In this document: piece after piece, positions 24,709 to 32,633 of the stretch
Layout: each line of letters begins with the position of its first letter
Position numbering within the stretch: the stretch's first letter is position 1
DNA from: Microbispora rosea subsp. aerata
Lineage (GTDB): Bacteria > Actinomycetota > Actinomycetes > Streptosporangiales > Streptosporangiaceae
Assembly: GCF_014647835.1 (NCBI RefSeq)
Contig: NZ_BMPY01000029.1
Location: 36,728 to 100,727, forward strand
Reading direction: 5' to 3'
DNA: 64,000 nt
Made by a program: the position numbers and the translations under genes
Notes under the pieces: model-generated
Told to the model about the DNA's origin: nothing
Database searches by the model: none
Seen by the model: only the letters and a program-made list of their open reading frames with translations

Positions 24709-25842
24709 TCAGGCCCGCGCGGGTTCCGCCGGGAAGGCGCCCGAGGCGGCGAGCTCGCCTTCCAGCTCACGGATGATGGGCAGCACGCGGCGGCCGAAAT
24801 ACTCGACCTCCTCGTGGTAGTGCAGGAAGCCGAGCAGGAACAGGTCGACGCCGCGCTTTTTGTACTCGATGACCCGGTGCGCGATCTGCTCGGGGGTGCC
24901 GATGAGGCGGGTGCGGAAGCCGTCGTTGTACTGCACCAGGTCCTCGAACGAGGAGTCGGCCCACATCCCCCGCCCGTCCTGGGTGGACTGACCGGCCTGG
25001 CGGACCGCGTCGCGGAACCCGTGCACGGCCTCGACGTCGGCCTTGGCCACGATCTCGCGCAGCGTCTCGCGCGCCTCCGCCTCGGTGTCCCTGGCGATGA
25101 GGAAGCCGTTCAGGCCGAAGCGCACCCGGCGGCCGTGGGCCCGCGCCGCCGCGCCGATCTCCTCGACCTGCTCGGTGACGCCGTCGAAGTCCGTGCCGTT
25201 GCTGAAGTACCAGTCCGAGACCCGGCCGGCCATGGCGCGGGCCGCGGTGGAGTTGCCGCCCTGGAAGATCTCGGGGTGCGGGCGGCCGGGCCCCGACAGC
25301 GGCTTGGGCTGCAGGTCGTACCCGTGCAGCCGGTAGAAGTCGCCCTGGAACTCCGCGTGGTCCTCGGTCCAGCTCGCCCGCAGCACGCGGATGAACTCCT
25401 CCGACCGGCGGTAGCGCTCGTCGTGCTCCAGCCACGGCTCTCCCAGGGCGGTGAACTCGCCTTTGAACCAGCCGCTCACCACGTTGACCGCGGCGCGGCC
25501 GCCGGACAGGTGGTCGGCGGTGCTGACCAGCTTGGCCAGCACCCCCGGATGCCACAGGCCCGGGTGCACGGCGGCGATCACCTTCAGCCGCTGGGTGGCG
25601 AGCAGCAGCGCCAGGCTGAAGCTCGTCGACTCCTGCTGGAACGCGGCGCCGTAGCTGGCCATGTAGCGCACCTGGGTCAGGGCGTACTCGAAGCCGTTGT
25701 TCTCCGCGAGCACCGCGAGCTTCCGGTTGTAGTCGTAGCCCCAGTCGGTGCGCTGCTCGATCGTGCTGGTGACGAGCCCGCCGCTGACGTTGGGCACCCA
25801 GTAGGCGAACCGCAGCGGCTCGGGACTGACGTTCGCGGACAC
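24709..25842 (-). CDS. sfnG: Dimethyl sulfone monooxygenase SfnG
   Basis: A 377-residue LLM-class flavin monooxygenase cleaving dimethyl sulfone to methanesulfinate. FAYWVPNVSGGLVTSTIEQRTDWGYDYN at the start, NVVSGWFKGEF, and the C-terminal FLLGFLHYHEEVEYFGRRVLPIIRELE match SfnG closely. It is the first gene of the minus-strand sulfur operon. Its upstream region (25843-25974) has a short imperfect dyad, TTCCTACTCAGATAGAA, at 25863-25879 that may bind the adjacent LysR protein. Confidence 0.9.
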   Translation of the reverse strand: MSANVSPEPLRFAYWVPNVSGGLVTSTIEQRTDWGYDYNRKLAVLAENNGFEYALTQVRYMASYGAAFQQESTSFSLALLLATQRLKVIAAVHPGLWHPGVLAKLVSTADHLSGGRAAVNVVSGWFKGEFTALGEPWLEHDERYRRSEEFIRVLRASWTEDHAEFQGDFYRLHGYDLQPKPLSGPGRPHPEIFQGGNSTAARAMAGRVSDWYFSNGTDFDGVTEQVEEIGAAARAHGRRVRFGLNGFLIARDTEAEARETLREIVAKADVEAVHGFRDAVRQAGQSTQDGRGMWADSSFEDLVQYNDGFRTRLIGTPEQIAHRVIEYKKRGVDLFLLGFLHYHEEVEYFGRRVLPIIRELEGELAASGAFPAEPARA

Positions 25843-25974
25843 GAAGGATCCCTTCCATATATTTCCTACTCAGATAGAAGGGATCGTATGCCGGTCGTCC
25901 CGGGAGTGCCAGACGCTATCGGCGGGGTGGTGATAGGGGCGCCCTTTCACCGGCGCCCCGTGGCCCTGACCTCC

Positions 25975-26895
25975 TCACCCCGCGGCGCGCGCCTCGGAAC
26001 GGCACTCGCGCGCCCGGTCGAGGAGGAACCGGTGCAGGTCGCGGGCCGCGTGCGGGCCGGTGACCGACCGCTGCGACTGGATCACCAGGTGGACCTCCGC
26101 CACCCGCTGCGCCAGCGGCCGGTAGGTGATCGCGCCGCTGCGCAGCAGGGGGTCGCCCGCCACGCTGAACTCGGGCAGCACGGTGGCGCCGAGCCCCTCC
26201 GCCACCATGAGCTTTCCCATCTCCGCGCCGTCGGTCGAGTAGGAGAACGACGGCGCCCGCCCGTCGAGGAGGCGGTGCACCAGGCGGTGCATGACGTAGC
26301 CGGAGCGCATCACGATCAGGGGCTCGCGGAGCAGGTCGGCGACCTCGACCGCGGGCAGCGCGGCCAGCGGGCTGTCCGGCCGCACGCACACGACCGGGCG
26401 GCCGCGCAGCAGCTCGGTGGTGGCGAGGTCGGGCGGCAGGTCGTCGCCGCTCAGGTAGTTCACCAGCCCGAGGTCGAAGCTGCCCTCCCGGATGCGCCGG
26501 TGGATCTCGGCCTGCTGCGCGCCGACGACCTCGACCTGCGTCGCCGGATGGGCCTCGCGGAACGCCCGGATGGCGGGGATCAGCAGCGGCACCGTGGCCG
26601 CGTTGACCGTGCCCAGCCTGACCATGCGGGCCGTCCGGTGCTGCTCGTCGGCCGCGACGCGCAGGCGGTCCACCGCCTCCAGCACGCCGTTGATGTACGG
26701 CAGCAGCTCGCGGCCCTTGTCGCTGATCGTGGCGCCGGACCGGCGGCGCTCCAGGAGGTCCACGCCCAGCTCGCGCTCCAGGTTGCGCACGGTCTCGCTC
26801 AGCGCCGGCTGGGACAGGTGCAGATGGTCGGCCGCCCGGCGCAGTGAGCCGAGGCGGGTCACCGCGCGGATGTACTCCAGCTGCTCGATGCGCAT
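25975..26895 (-). CDS. LysR-type regulator of the organosulfur locus
   Basis: A 306-residue LysR regulator. The N-terminal helix-turn-helix spans residues ~3-60 (LEYIRAVTRLGSLRRAADHLHLSQPALSETVRNLE), followed by a periplasmic-binding-like effector domain. The start is the ATG at 26895; upstream codons lie in the intergenic region. It is flanked by sfnG and diverges from the DszC-like gene over a long inverted repeat (26956-26991). This suggests a CysB/SsuR-like sulfur-starvation role, an inference from position rather than from specific residues. Confidence 0.88.
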   Translation of the reverse strand: MRIEQLEYIRAVTRLGSLRRAADHLHLSQPALSETVRNLERELGVDLLERRRSGATISDKGRELLPYINGVLEAVDRLRVAADEQHRTARMVRLGTVNAATVPLLIPAIRAFREAHPATQVEVVGAQQAEIHRRIREGSFDLGLVNYLSGDDLPPDLATTELLRGRPVVCVRPDSPLAALPAVEVADLLREPLIVMRSGYVMHRLVHRLLDGRAPSFSYSTDGAEMGKLMVAEGLGATVLPEFSVAGDPLLRSGAITYRPLAQRVAEVHLVIQSQRSVTGPHAARDLHRFLLDRARECRSEARAAG

Positions 26896-26955
26896 CGTCT
26901 CCACCTTGGTCGGGAAGTCTGCCGGGGTGTGCAAGGGCGACCCTACCGGCCGTTC

Positions 26956-26991
26956 GGCAATTTCCCCACTTAACAAGTAGAGAAAGTTGCC
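26956..26991. promoter_or_regulatory. 36-bp dyad between lysR and the DszC-like gene
   Basis: Nested inverted elements occur: outer GGCAA/TTGCC (26956-26960 and 26987-26991), middle TTTC/GAAA, and inner ACTT/AAGT around AAC. The inner elements share one centre and the outer arm is offset by half a base. Size, nesting and location in a divergent LysR promoter region fit an operator for the regulator at 25975. Confidence 0.6.
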
Positions 26992-27044
26992 TAACCTGGT
27001 GGCGACAGGAGGCGCAACGCCCCGCACACGAGAGGAGACGACCC

Positions 27045-28268
27045 GTGACTATCGCCCGCGACAGCCGTACGGACTGGACCGACGGCCCGGCGCCGCGCAC
27101 TCCGGACGAGTGGATCGGGCGCGCCGGCAAGGTGGCGGCCGTCCTCGCGGTGGACGCCGCCGAGCGGGACAAGGCCGGGAAGACGCCGTACGCCGAGATC
27201 GGGCTGCTGAAGGACTCCGGCCTGGTCACGCTGCTCGGACCCGCCGAGCACGGCGGCGCGGCGCAGGACTGGCCCACCGCCTACCGCGTCGTCCGCGAGG
27301 TGGCCGCGGCCGACGGCTCCATCGGGCAGCTGCTCGGCTACCACTACCTGTGGAACTGGGCGGCGCGCCTGGTGGGCACCCGCGAGCAGTGGGAGCGGAT
27401 CGAGGCCGACGCGGCCCGGCACCGGTGGTTCTTCGGCGGGGCCGTCAACCCGCGCGACAGCGACATCGTCGTGCGCGACGAGGGCGACACCCTCGTCTTC
27501 GACGGGCGCAAGACCTTCTCCACCGGCAGCAAGGTCTCCGACGTCACCGTCCTGGAAGGCGTGCTCGAGGGCACGGACAAGCACGTGTTCGCCATCGTCC
27601 CCTCCGACTCCGAGGGGCTGACCTTCCACGACGACTGGGACAACATCGGCCAGCGGCTGACCGAAAGCGGCAGCGTCACGATCTCCGGCGTGCGCGTTCC
27701 GTGGGCCGACGCCCTCGGCTACGTCGGCAAGGAGTTCCAACCGCGCGTCTACGCCACGCTGAACGTCCCCACCATCCAGCTCGTGTTCGTCAACTTCTAC
27801 CTCGGCATCGCCCGCGGGGCGCTGGAGACGGCGCTGGCCTACACGAAGGAGCACACCCGCCCGTGGCTGCACGGCGGGTACGAGCGCGCGGTCGACGAGC
27901 CGTACATCATCGACCTCTACGGCGACCTCACCGCCAAGCTGTGGGCGGCGGAGGCGCTGGCCGACGAGGTCGCCCGGGAGGGCCTGTGGTTCCACCGCAA
28001 CCCGGACGAGGTCACGCCCCGGCTGCGCGGGGAGCACGAGGTGCGGGTGGCCGCGGTCAAGGCGCACGCCACCGACGTGGCCCTGGAGGTCACCTCGCGC
28101 GTCTTCGAGGCCACCGGCGCCCGCTCGACCGCGTCCCGCTACGGGCTCGACCGGTTCTGGCGCAACGTGCGCACCCACACGCTGCACGACCCGGTGGCGT
28201 ACAAGCGCCGCGAGGTGGGCGTCTACCGCCTGCGCGACGAGATCCCCGAGCCCACCTGGTACTCCTGA
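27045..28268 (+). CDS. DszC-like flavin-dependent monooxygenase (acyl-CoA dehydrogenase fold)
   Basis: A 407-residue homologue of dibenzothiophene monooxygenase DszC and the SfnB/SfnC group. Features are LLGPAEHGGAAQDW, GYHYLWNWAARLVG, GAVNPRD and GRKTFSTGSKVSDVTVLEG in the flavin region, and a C-terminal FWRNVRTHTLHDPVAYKRREVGVY. It would oxygenate an organosulfur compound using FMNH2; the true substrate is unknown. The GTG at 27045 is preceded by GAGAGGAG. It is a single gene diverging from the LysR regulator. Confidence 0.82.
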   Translation: MTIARDSRTDWTDGPAPRTPDEWIGRAGKVAAVLAVDAAERDKAGKTPYAEIGLLKDSGLVTLLGPAEHGGAAQDWPTAYRVVREVAAADGSIGQLLGYHYLWNWAARLVGTREQWERIEADAARHRWFFGGAVNPRDSDIVVRDEGDTLVFDGRKTFSTGSKVSDVTVLEGVLEGTDKHVFAIVPSDSEGLTFHDDWDNIGQRLTESGSVTISGVRVPWADALGYVGKEFQPRVYATLNVPTIQLVFVNFYLGIARGALETALAYTKEHTRPWLHGGYERAVDEPYIIDLYGDLTAKLWAAEALADEVAREGLWFHRNPDEVTPRLRGEHEVRVAAVKAHATDVALEVTSRVFEATGARSTASRYGLDRFWRNVRTHTLHDPVAYKRREVGVYRLRDEIPEPTWYS

Positions 28269-28289
28269 GCGGCGCCCCCGCGCCGGCGG

Positions 28290-29345
28290 CTAGGCGAGCC
28301 GGTGGCGCCCCGACCCGCCGGGCATCCGCAGGCCGCCCTCGAACGGGATCGACGCGCGCGGCTCCTGCTGCCCGGCGCGGGCCCGCCGGGCGGAGACCAC
28401 GCGGGTGGCCAGCAGCGCCGACAGCAGCAGCGCCGCGGTGAGGGCCGTCCCCGCCGCGTCGTAGGAGCGCTGGGCGCGCACGGGCGCGCCCAGCGGGTCG
28501 CCGCGCAGCTCGGGGAGCACGGGCGTCTTCTGCCCGGGCCACAGAAGGGGGATGAAGCCGTCCTTGTCGGGATTCACCCTGGACCGGCGTCCGGACCCCG
28601 GCGCGTCGTCGCGCGCCGCGACCAGATGCGGCCGGTACGGCTCGGTCGTGAGGGTGCCCTCGGGGGTGGTCGACGTCTTGGGCCGCGCAGGCTTCTTGCC
28701 GGCCGGCCGTGCCTTCTCCCGGGGCTGCGCGCCCTCCGCACCCTCCGCGCCGTCCTCCTCGCCGTACGGGCAGCCCTCGCCGGCGACCAGGGGCAGGCAG
28801 GTGTCCTGGACGGCGCGGGTCAGGTCGTCGGTGAGCTTCGTCACGCTGGGGACGGGGGTGTGCGGGGGCGCGGACTCGGCGGCGCCGTCGTCGTCGTCCG
28901 CCGCGCCCGTCACCGCGCCCGTGACCGCGCCGGTCACCGCTCCGGTGGCCGCTTCCGCCGCCGTGTCCGCGGCCTGGCCGGCCGTGCCGGTCGCGGCGCC
29001 GGCCGTCCCGGTGAGCTTCTGACCGGTCGTGTCGACCGCCTTGCCGACGTCGTTCACCACCGTGCCCGCGACCCCGGTGGTCGTCTTCACCGTGTCGTCC
29101 ACGAGCTTGGTGAGCGGGGCCGTCACCCCGCCCGTGGCCTTGTCCGCGACGTCGGTCACGCCGTCCGCCAGGCGGCCCACGCCGTCGACGAGGGAGCAGA
29201 CGCCGCTGGTGACGCCCGAGATCAGTCCGCCGCCGCCCTCGCAGTCGAGCGCGTGTGCCGGGGATGCGGCGAGAGGAAGCCCTCCGGCCAGGGTGATCGC
29301 GAGAGCCCCGGCAGAGATCGCGGAGGCCTTGCCTACGATCCCCAT
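28290..29345 (-). CDS. Secreted, membrane-anchored Ala/Thr-rich protein of unknown function
   Basis: A 351-residue protein with a signal peptide (residues 1-33, ending PAHALDC). A valine/threonine-rich region of repeated VTGAVTGAVTGA-like units and amphipathic segments follows to ~150. After that come an Asp/Pro-rich stretch with a conserved-looking CLPLVAGEGCPYGEEDG pair of Cys, a basic low-complexity linker, and a C-terminal membrane span (ALTAALLLSALLATRVVS) with a positively charged tail. No LPXTG motif is seen. I do not recognise a function; a surface protein is likely. GGAAGGGG precedes the ATG. A Zur-like box lies 111 bp upstream. Confidence 0.65.
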   Translation of the reverse strand: MGIVGKASAISAGALAITLAGGLPLAASPAHALDCEGGGGLISGVTSGVCSLVDGVGRLADGVTDVADKATGGVTAPLTKLVDDTVKTTTGVAGTVVNDVGKAVDTTGQKLTGTAGAATGTAGQAADTAAEAATGAVTGAVTGAVTGAADDDDGAAESAPPHTPVPSVTKLTDDLTRAVQDTCLPLVAGEGCPYGEEDGAEGAEGAQPREKARPAGKKPARPKTSTTPEGTLTTEPYRPHLVAARDDAPGSGRRSRVNPDKDGFIPLLWPGQKTPVLPELRGDPLGAPVRAQRSYDAAGTALTAALLLSALLATRVVSARRARAGQQEPRASIPFEGGLRMPGGSGRHRLA

Positions 29346-29455
29346 GTGTCCCCTTCCGCAGTCCTTCGGTCCATCCCCCGACATACCCGCCACTCTTCGC
29401 CGGAGCGCGGGGTTATGCAGTAGAAAGTTGCAGTTCGGTATCGACGTGTGATACG

Positions 29456-29470
29456 CGAGAACGATTCTCA
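29456..29470 (-). promoter_or_regulatory. Zur/Fur-like 7-1-7 box
   Basis: On the minus strand the 15-mer TGAGAATCGTTCTCG has a left half identical to the actinobacterial Zur half-site TGAnAAT; the right half has two mismatches to ATTnTCA. It lies 111 bp before the secreted protein start and faces it. Confidence 0.4.
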
Positions 29471-29509
29471 TTCGCCTCTCGGTCGCCGGCGCGGAGGGGA
29501 CCGCGGCGA

Positions 29510-30451
29510 TCAGGGGTCGGAGACGTCGTCAAGTGCCTCGCGGATCTCCCACGGCAGAGTCAGCTTCTCGGCCTGCAACACGCCGAGGAGCTGCGCGTGG
29601 GTGCGGGCGCCGACGATCGCCGACGACACGCCCGGGCGGTCGCGCACCCAGGCGAGCGCGACGGCGAGCGGCGACACGCCGAGCCCCTCCGCCGCCGTGG
29701 TCACCGACTCCACGATCCTGCGGCACCGTTCGTCGTCCAGGTAGGGCCGTACGAACTCGGCGAAGTGCGGGGTGGCGGCGCGGGAGTCCGCGGGGATCCC
29801 GGTGCGGTACTTGCCGGTGAGCACGCCGCGCCCGAGCGGCGACCAGGCGAGGACCCCGGCGCCCACGTGCGCGGCGGCCGGCAGCACCTCCTCCTCGGCC
29901 TCCCTGGCGAGCAGGGAGTATTCCACCTGCGCGGCGACGATCGGGGCCCGCGACTCGCCGCACCGCTGCCACGTGGCGGCCGCCGCGAGCTGCCAGCCGG
30001 TGTAGTTGCACACGCCCGCGTAGGCCGTACGGCCGGTGGAGACGGCGAAGTCGACGGCGGCGAGCGTCTCCTCCAGCGGCACCCGGGGGTCGAAGGCGTG
30101 GAGCTGCCACAGGTCGACCTCGTCCAGCCCGAGCCGGGCCAGCGAGGCGTCGAGCGCGCGGACGAGGTGACGGCGGGAGGCGTCGCGCTCCCCGCCGGGG
30201 GTGAGCACGGCCTTGGTGGCGATGACCAGCTCGGAACGGGGCACGACGTCGCGGATGAGCCGCCCGATCAGGCGCTCGGCGTCGCCGCCGCCGTACACGT
30301 CGGCGGTGTCGATCAGCGTGCCGCCGGCCTCGGCGAAGGCGGTGAGCTGAGCCGTCGCCTCCTCGGCGGAGGTGTCGCGGGCCCAGGTCATGGTGCCGAG
30401 CCCGATCCTGGACACCGACAGACCGCTGCGCCCGACTAGTCGCTGGTCCAT
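29510..30451 (-). CDS. Aldo/keto reductase
   Basis: A 313-residue NADPH-dependent reductase with the (beta/alpha)8 fold. The catalytic tetrad is recognisable: Asp and Tyr in LIDTADVYGGGDAE, Lys in VIATKAVL, and His in LWQLHAFDP. The C-terminal cofactor loop reads SAIVGARTHAQL. The substrate is not predictable. A TAGTCT box (30466-30461) is 9 nt before the ATG, implying a leaderless mRNA. The start codon lies inside one arm of a 17-bp inverted repeat shared with uppP. Confidence 0.88.
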   Translation of the reverse strand: MDQRLVGRSGLSVSRIGLGTMTWARDTSAEEATAQLTAFAEAGGTLIDTADVYGGGDAERLIGRLIRDVVPRSELVIATKAVLTPGGERDASRRHLVRALDASLARLGLDEVDLWQLHAFDPRVPLEETLAAVDFAVSTGRTAYAGVCNYTGWQLAAAATWQRCGESRAPIVAAQVEYSLLAREAEEEVLPAAAHVGAGVLAWSPLGRGVLTGKYRTGIPADSRAATPHFAEFVRPYLDDERCRRIVESVTTAAEGLGVSPLAVALAWVRDRPGVSSAIVGARTHAQLLGVLQAEKLTLPWEIREALDDVSDP

Positions 30452-30492
30452 GGTGCGGACAGACTAGCCGATAGGCTGTCCGCACCATGGAC
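30446..30492. promoter_or_regulatory. 17-bp perfect inverted repeat spanning both divergent start codons
   Basis: GTCCATGGTGCGGACAG (30446-30462) is the exact inverse of 30476-30492, with a 13-bp centre. The aldo/keto reductase ATG (30451-30449) and the uppP ATG (30487-30489) occupy equivalent positions in the two arms. Each is preceded by a TANNNT box (TAGTCT and TAGGCT) within the centre. The two promoters must overlap completely. Confidence 0.8.
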
Positions 30493-31305
30493 GTACTAGA
30501 GGCGATCGTGCTCGGGCTCGTGCAGGGACTCACCGAGTTCCTGCCCATCTCCAGCTCGGCCCACCTGCTGATCGTGCCGAAGCTGGCCGGATGGGGCGAT
30601 CCCGGCGCCGCGTTCACGGCGGTGATCCAGCTCGGGACGATGCTCGCGGTGCTCATCTACTTCTGGCGCGACATCGTCCGGATCACCTGGACCTGGCTGC
30701 GCAGCCTGTGGACGCCGGAACTGCGGGGCGACCTCGACGCGCGGATGGGGTGGTACATCGGGCTCGGCACGATCCCGATCGGCGTCGCCGGCCTGCTGTT
30801 CAAAGACGCCATCGAGGGCCCGGCCCGCAACCTGTGGCTGAACGCGTCCATGCTCATCGTCTTCGGCCTGCTGCTGCTCGTGGCCGACCAGATGGGCCGG
30901 GGGAAGAAGGAGGTCGCCGACCTCAACATGCGCGACGGCCTGATCATCGGCGCCTGGCAGATGCTGCCGCTGATCCCCGGCGCGTCCCGCTCGGGCTCCA
31001 CGATGACCGGCGCGATGTTCCTCGGGTACACGCGCGAGGCGGCCGCCCGCTACTCCTTCCTGCTGTCGATCCCCGCGGTGATCCTCTCGGGGCTGTTCGA
31101 GCTGCGGCACGTCGGCGACGGCGGCGGCCCGCCGGTCACGCCGACCGTGATCGCGACCGTCGTGTCGTTCGTCGTGGGGTACGCCTCGATCGCCTGGCTG
31201 CTGCGCTACGTGGCGCGTCACTCGACGATCGTCTTCGTCGTCTACCGCGTCTTCGCCGGGGCGTTCCTCCTCACGCTGCTCGCCCTCGGGGTGGTGCAGT
31301 CATGA
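30487..31305 (+). CDS. uppP: Undecaprenyl-diphosphatase UppP/BacA
   Basis: A 272-residue membrane phosphatase recycling the C55 lipid carrier for peptidoglycan synthesis. GLVQGLTEFLPISSSAHLLI at the N-terminus holds the (E/Q)xxxE-type active site, and LPLIPGASRSGSTMTGAMFLG is the second catalytic motif. About seven or eight spans are visible. A TAGGCT box (30472-30477) is 9 nt before the ATG. The stop overlaps the phosphatase start at 31302 by 4 nt. Confidence 0.93.
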   Translation: MDVLEAIVLGLVQGLTEFLPISSSAHLLIVPKLAGWGDPGAAFTAVIQLGTMLAVLIYFWRDIVRITWTWLRSLWTPELRGDLDARMGWYIGLGTIPIGVAGLLFKDAIEGPARNLWLNASMLIVFGLLLLVADQMGRGKKEVADLNMRDGLIIGAWQMLPLIPGASRSGSTMTGAMFLGYTREAAARYSFLLSIPAVILSGLFELRHVGDGGGPPVTPTVIATVVSFVVGYASIAWLLRYVARHSTIVFVVYRVFAGAFLLTLLALGVVQS

Positions 31306-32003
31306 CGACCGTCATCCTCGTACGGCACGGCCTCACCGCGATGACCGGCCCGGTGCTGGCCGGCTGGACCCCCGGGGTCCACCTCGACGAGCGCGGCAGG
31401 CGGCAGGCGCGCGCGGTGGCGGAGCGGCTCGCCCCCCTGGAGCTGGACGCCATCGTGTCCAGCCCGCTGGAGCGGTGCCGGGAGACCGCCGCCGCCATCG
31501 CCGAGGGGCGCGCGCTCACCGTCCAGACCGACGACAGGTTCGGCGAGTGCGGGTACGGCGACTGGACGGGCAGGCCGCTGAGGGAGCTCGCCGAGGAGCC
31601 GCTGTGGAAGGTGGTGCAGGCCCATCCCAGCGCGGCGGTGTTCCCCGGCGGCGAGTCCCTGGCGGAGGTGCAAAGCCGCGCCGTGCGGGCCGTGCGCGAC
31701 TGGAACGGGCGCCTCGGGGAGAAGGCCACCTATCTGGTGTGCAGCCACGGGGACGTGATCAAGGCGATCGTGGCCGACGCGCTGGGCCTGCACCTGGACC
31801 AGTTCCAGCGGATCACGGCCGATCCCGCGTCCGTCACGGTGATCCGCTACACCCCGCTGCGTCCCTTCCTGATCAGGGCCAACGACGTGGGCGGGGGAGT
31901 GGCGAACTTGGTACCCCCGCCGGAGGTGTCGGAGGACCGGGACGGGGGAGAAAACATCACCGGAAGCGATGCCGCCGTCGGCGGCGGACCCGGGACCGCA
32001 TAA
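31302..32003 (+). CDS. Histidine phosphatase (MSMEG_4193-type)
   Basis: A 233-residue phosphoglycerate-mutase-superfamily phosphatase. The nucleophile motif is R8-H9-G10 in VILVRHGLTAM, and SSPLERCRETA and CSHGDVIKAI supply the second Arg and His. A polar tail of ~35 residues follows the domain. The substrate is unknown; the MSMEG_4193 group is conserved beside DUF3090 and SCO1664 genes in actinobacteria. The start overlaps the uppP stop (ATGA). The DUF3090 gene follows after 9 bp. Confidence 0.88.
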   Translation: MTTVILVRHGLTAMTGPVLAGWTPGVHLDERGRRQARAVAERLAPLELDAIVSSPLERCRETAAAIAEGRALTVQTDDRFGECGYGDWTGRPLRELAEEPLWKVVQAHPSAAVFPGGESLAEVQSRAVRAVRDWNGRLGEKATYLVCSHGDVIKAIVADALGLHLDQFQRITADPASVTVIRYTPLRPFLIRANDVGGGVANLVPPPEVSEDRDGGENITGSDAAVGGGPGTA

Positions 32004-32012
32004 GGTCGGGCT

Positions 32013-32576
32013 ATGCCGGTCTTCGACTACGATCCGCCTGAGAGGTTCGTGGCCGGTGCCGTGGGGCAACCGGGCGCACGAGCGTTTTTCCTGCAGGCCC
32101 GCGGCCAGGGCAGGATCACCACGGTGGCGCTCGAGAAGTTTCAGGTCGCCGTGCTGGCCGACCGTCTCGACGAGCTGCTCGACGAGGTGCTGCGGCGCAG
32201 CGGCGGGCGCGCGCCGGTCCCCGCCATCGCCCCGGCCGAGCTGGCCGACGAGGGCCCGCTCGACATGCCGATCGACGAGGACTTCCGCGTGGGGACGATG
32301 GCGCTCGCCTGGGACCCCGAGACCGCCCGGGTGATCATCGAGGCGCAGGAGGCGACCGAGGGCGACGAGGACGACGAGCCGCTGGACGACCGGCCCGAGC
32401 CCGCCATCCTCAGGGTGCGGATCAGCGCCGCCGCGGCCCGCGCCTTCAGCCGCCGGGCGCTGGAGGTGGTCGCCGCGGGCCGTCCGCCGTGCCCGCTGTG
32501 CGGGCGGCCGCTCGATCCCGAGGGTCACATCTGCGTCCGCCTCAACGGCCACCACCCCGGGGGATTCTCGGCATGA
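32013..32576 (+). CDS. DUF3090 family protein
   Basis: A 187-residue conserved actinobacterial protein. The N-terminus VFDYDPPERFVAGAVGQPGARAFFLQA and a C-terminal zinc-finger-like CPLCGRPLDPEGHICVR are diagnostic. The Cys/His set suggests a metal site. Function is unknown; it always travels with the neighbouring phosphatase and SCO1664 genes. A TAAGGT box (32001-32006) that includes the previous stop codon is 6 nt before the ATG, so it may also be transcribed separately as a leaderless message. Confidence 0.9.
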   Translation: MPVFDYDPPERFVAGAVGQPGARAFFLQARGQGRITTVALEKFQVAVLADRLDELLDEVLRRSGGRAPVPAIAPAELADEGPLDMPIDEDFRVGTMALAWDPETARVIIEAQEATEGDEDDEPLDDRPEPAILRVRISAAAARAFSRRALEVVAAGRPPCPLCGRPLDPEGHICVRLNGHHPGGFSA

Positions 32577-32633
32577 GAGGCGTGGCGTGAACGGGTGGAG
32601 TCGCGGCGTGGCGCCGCATGGGCGGGAAACCGG

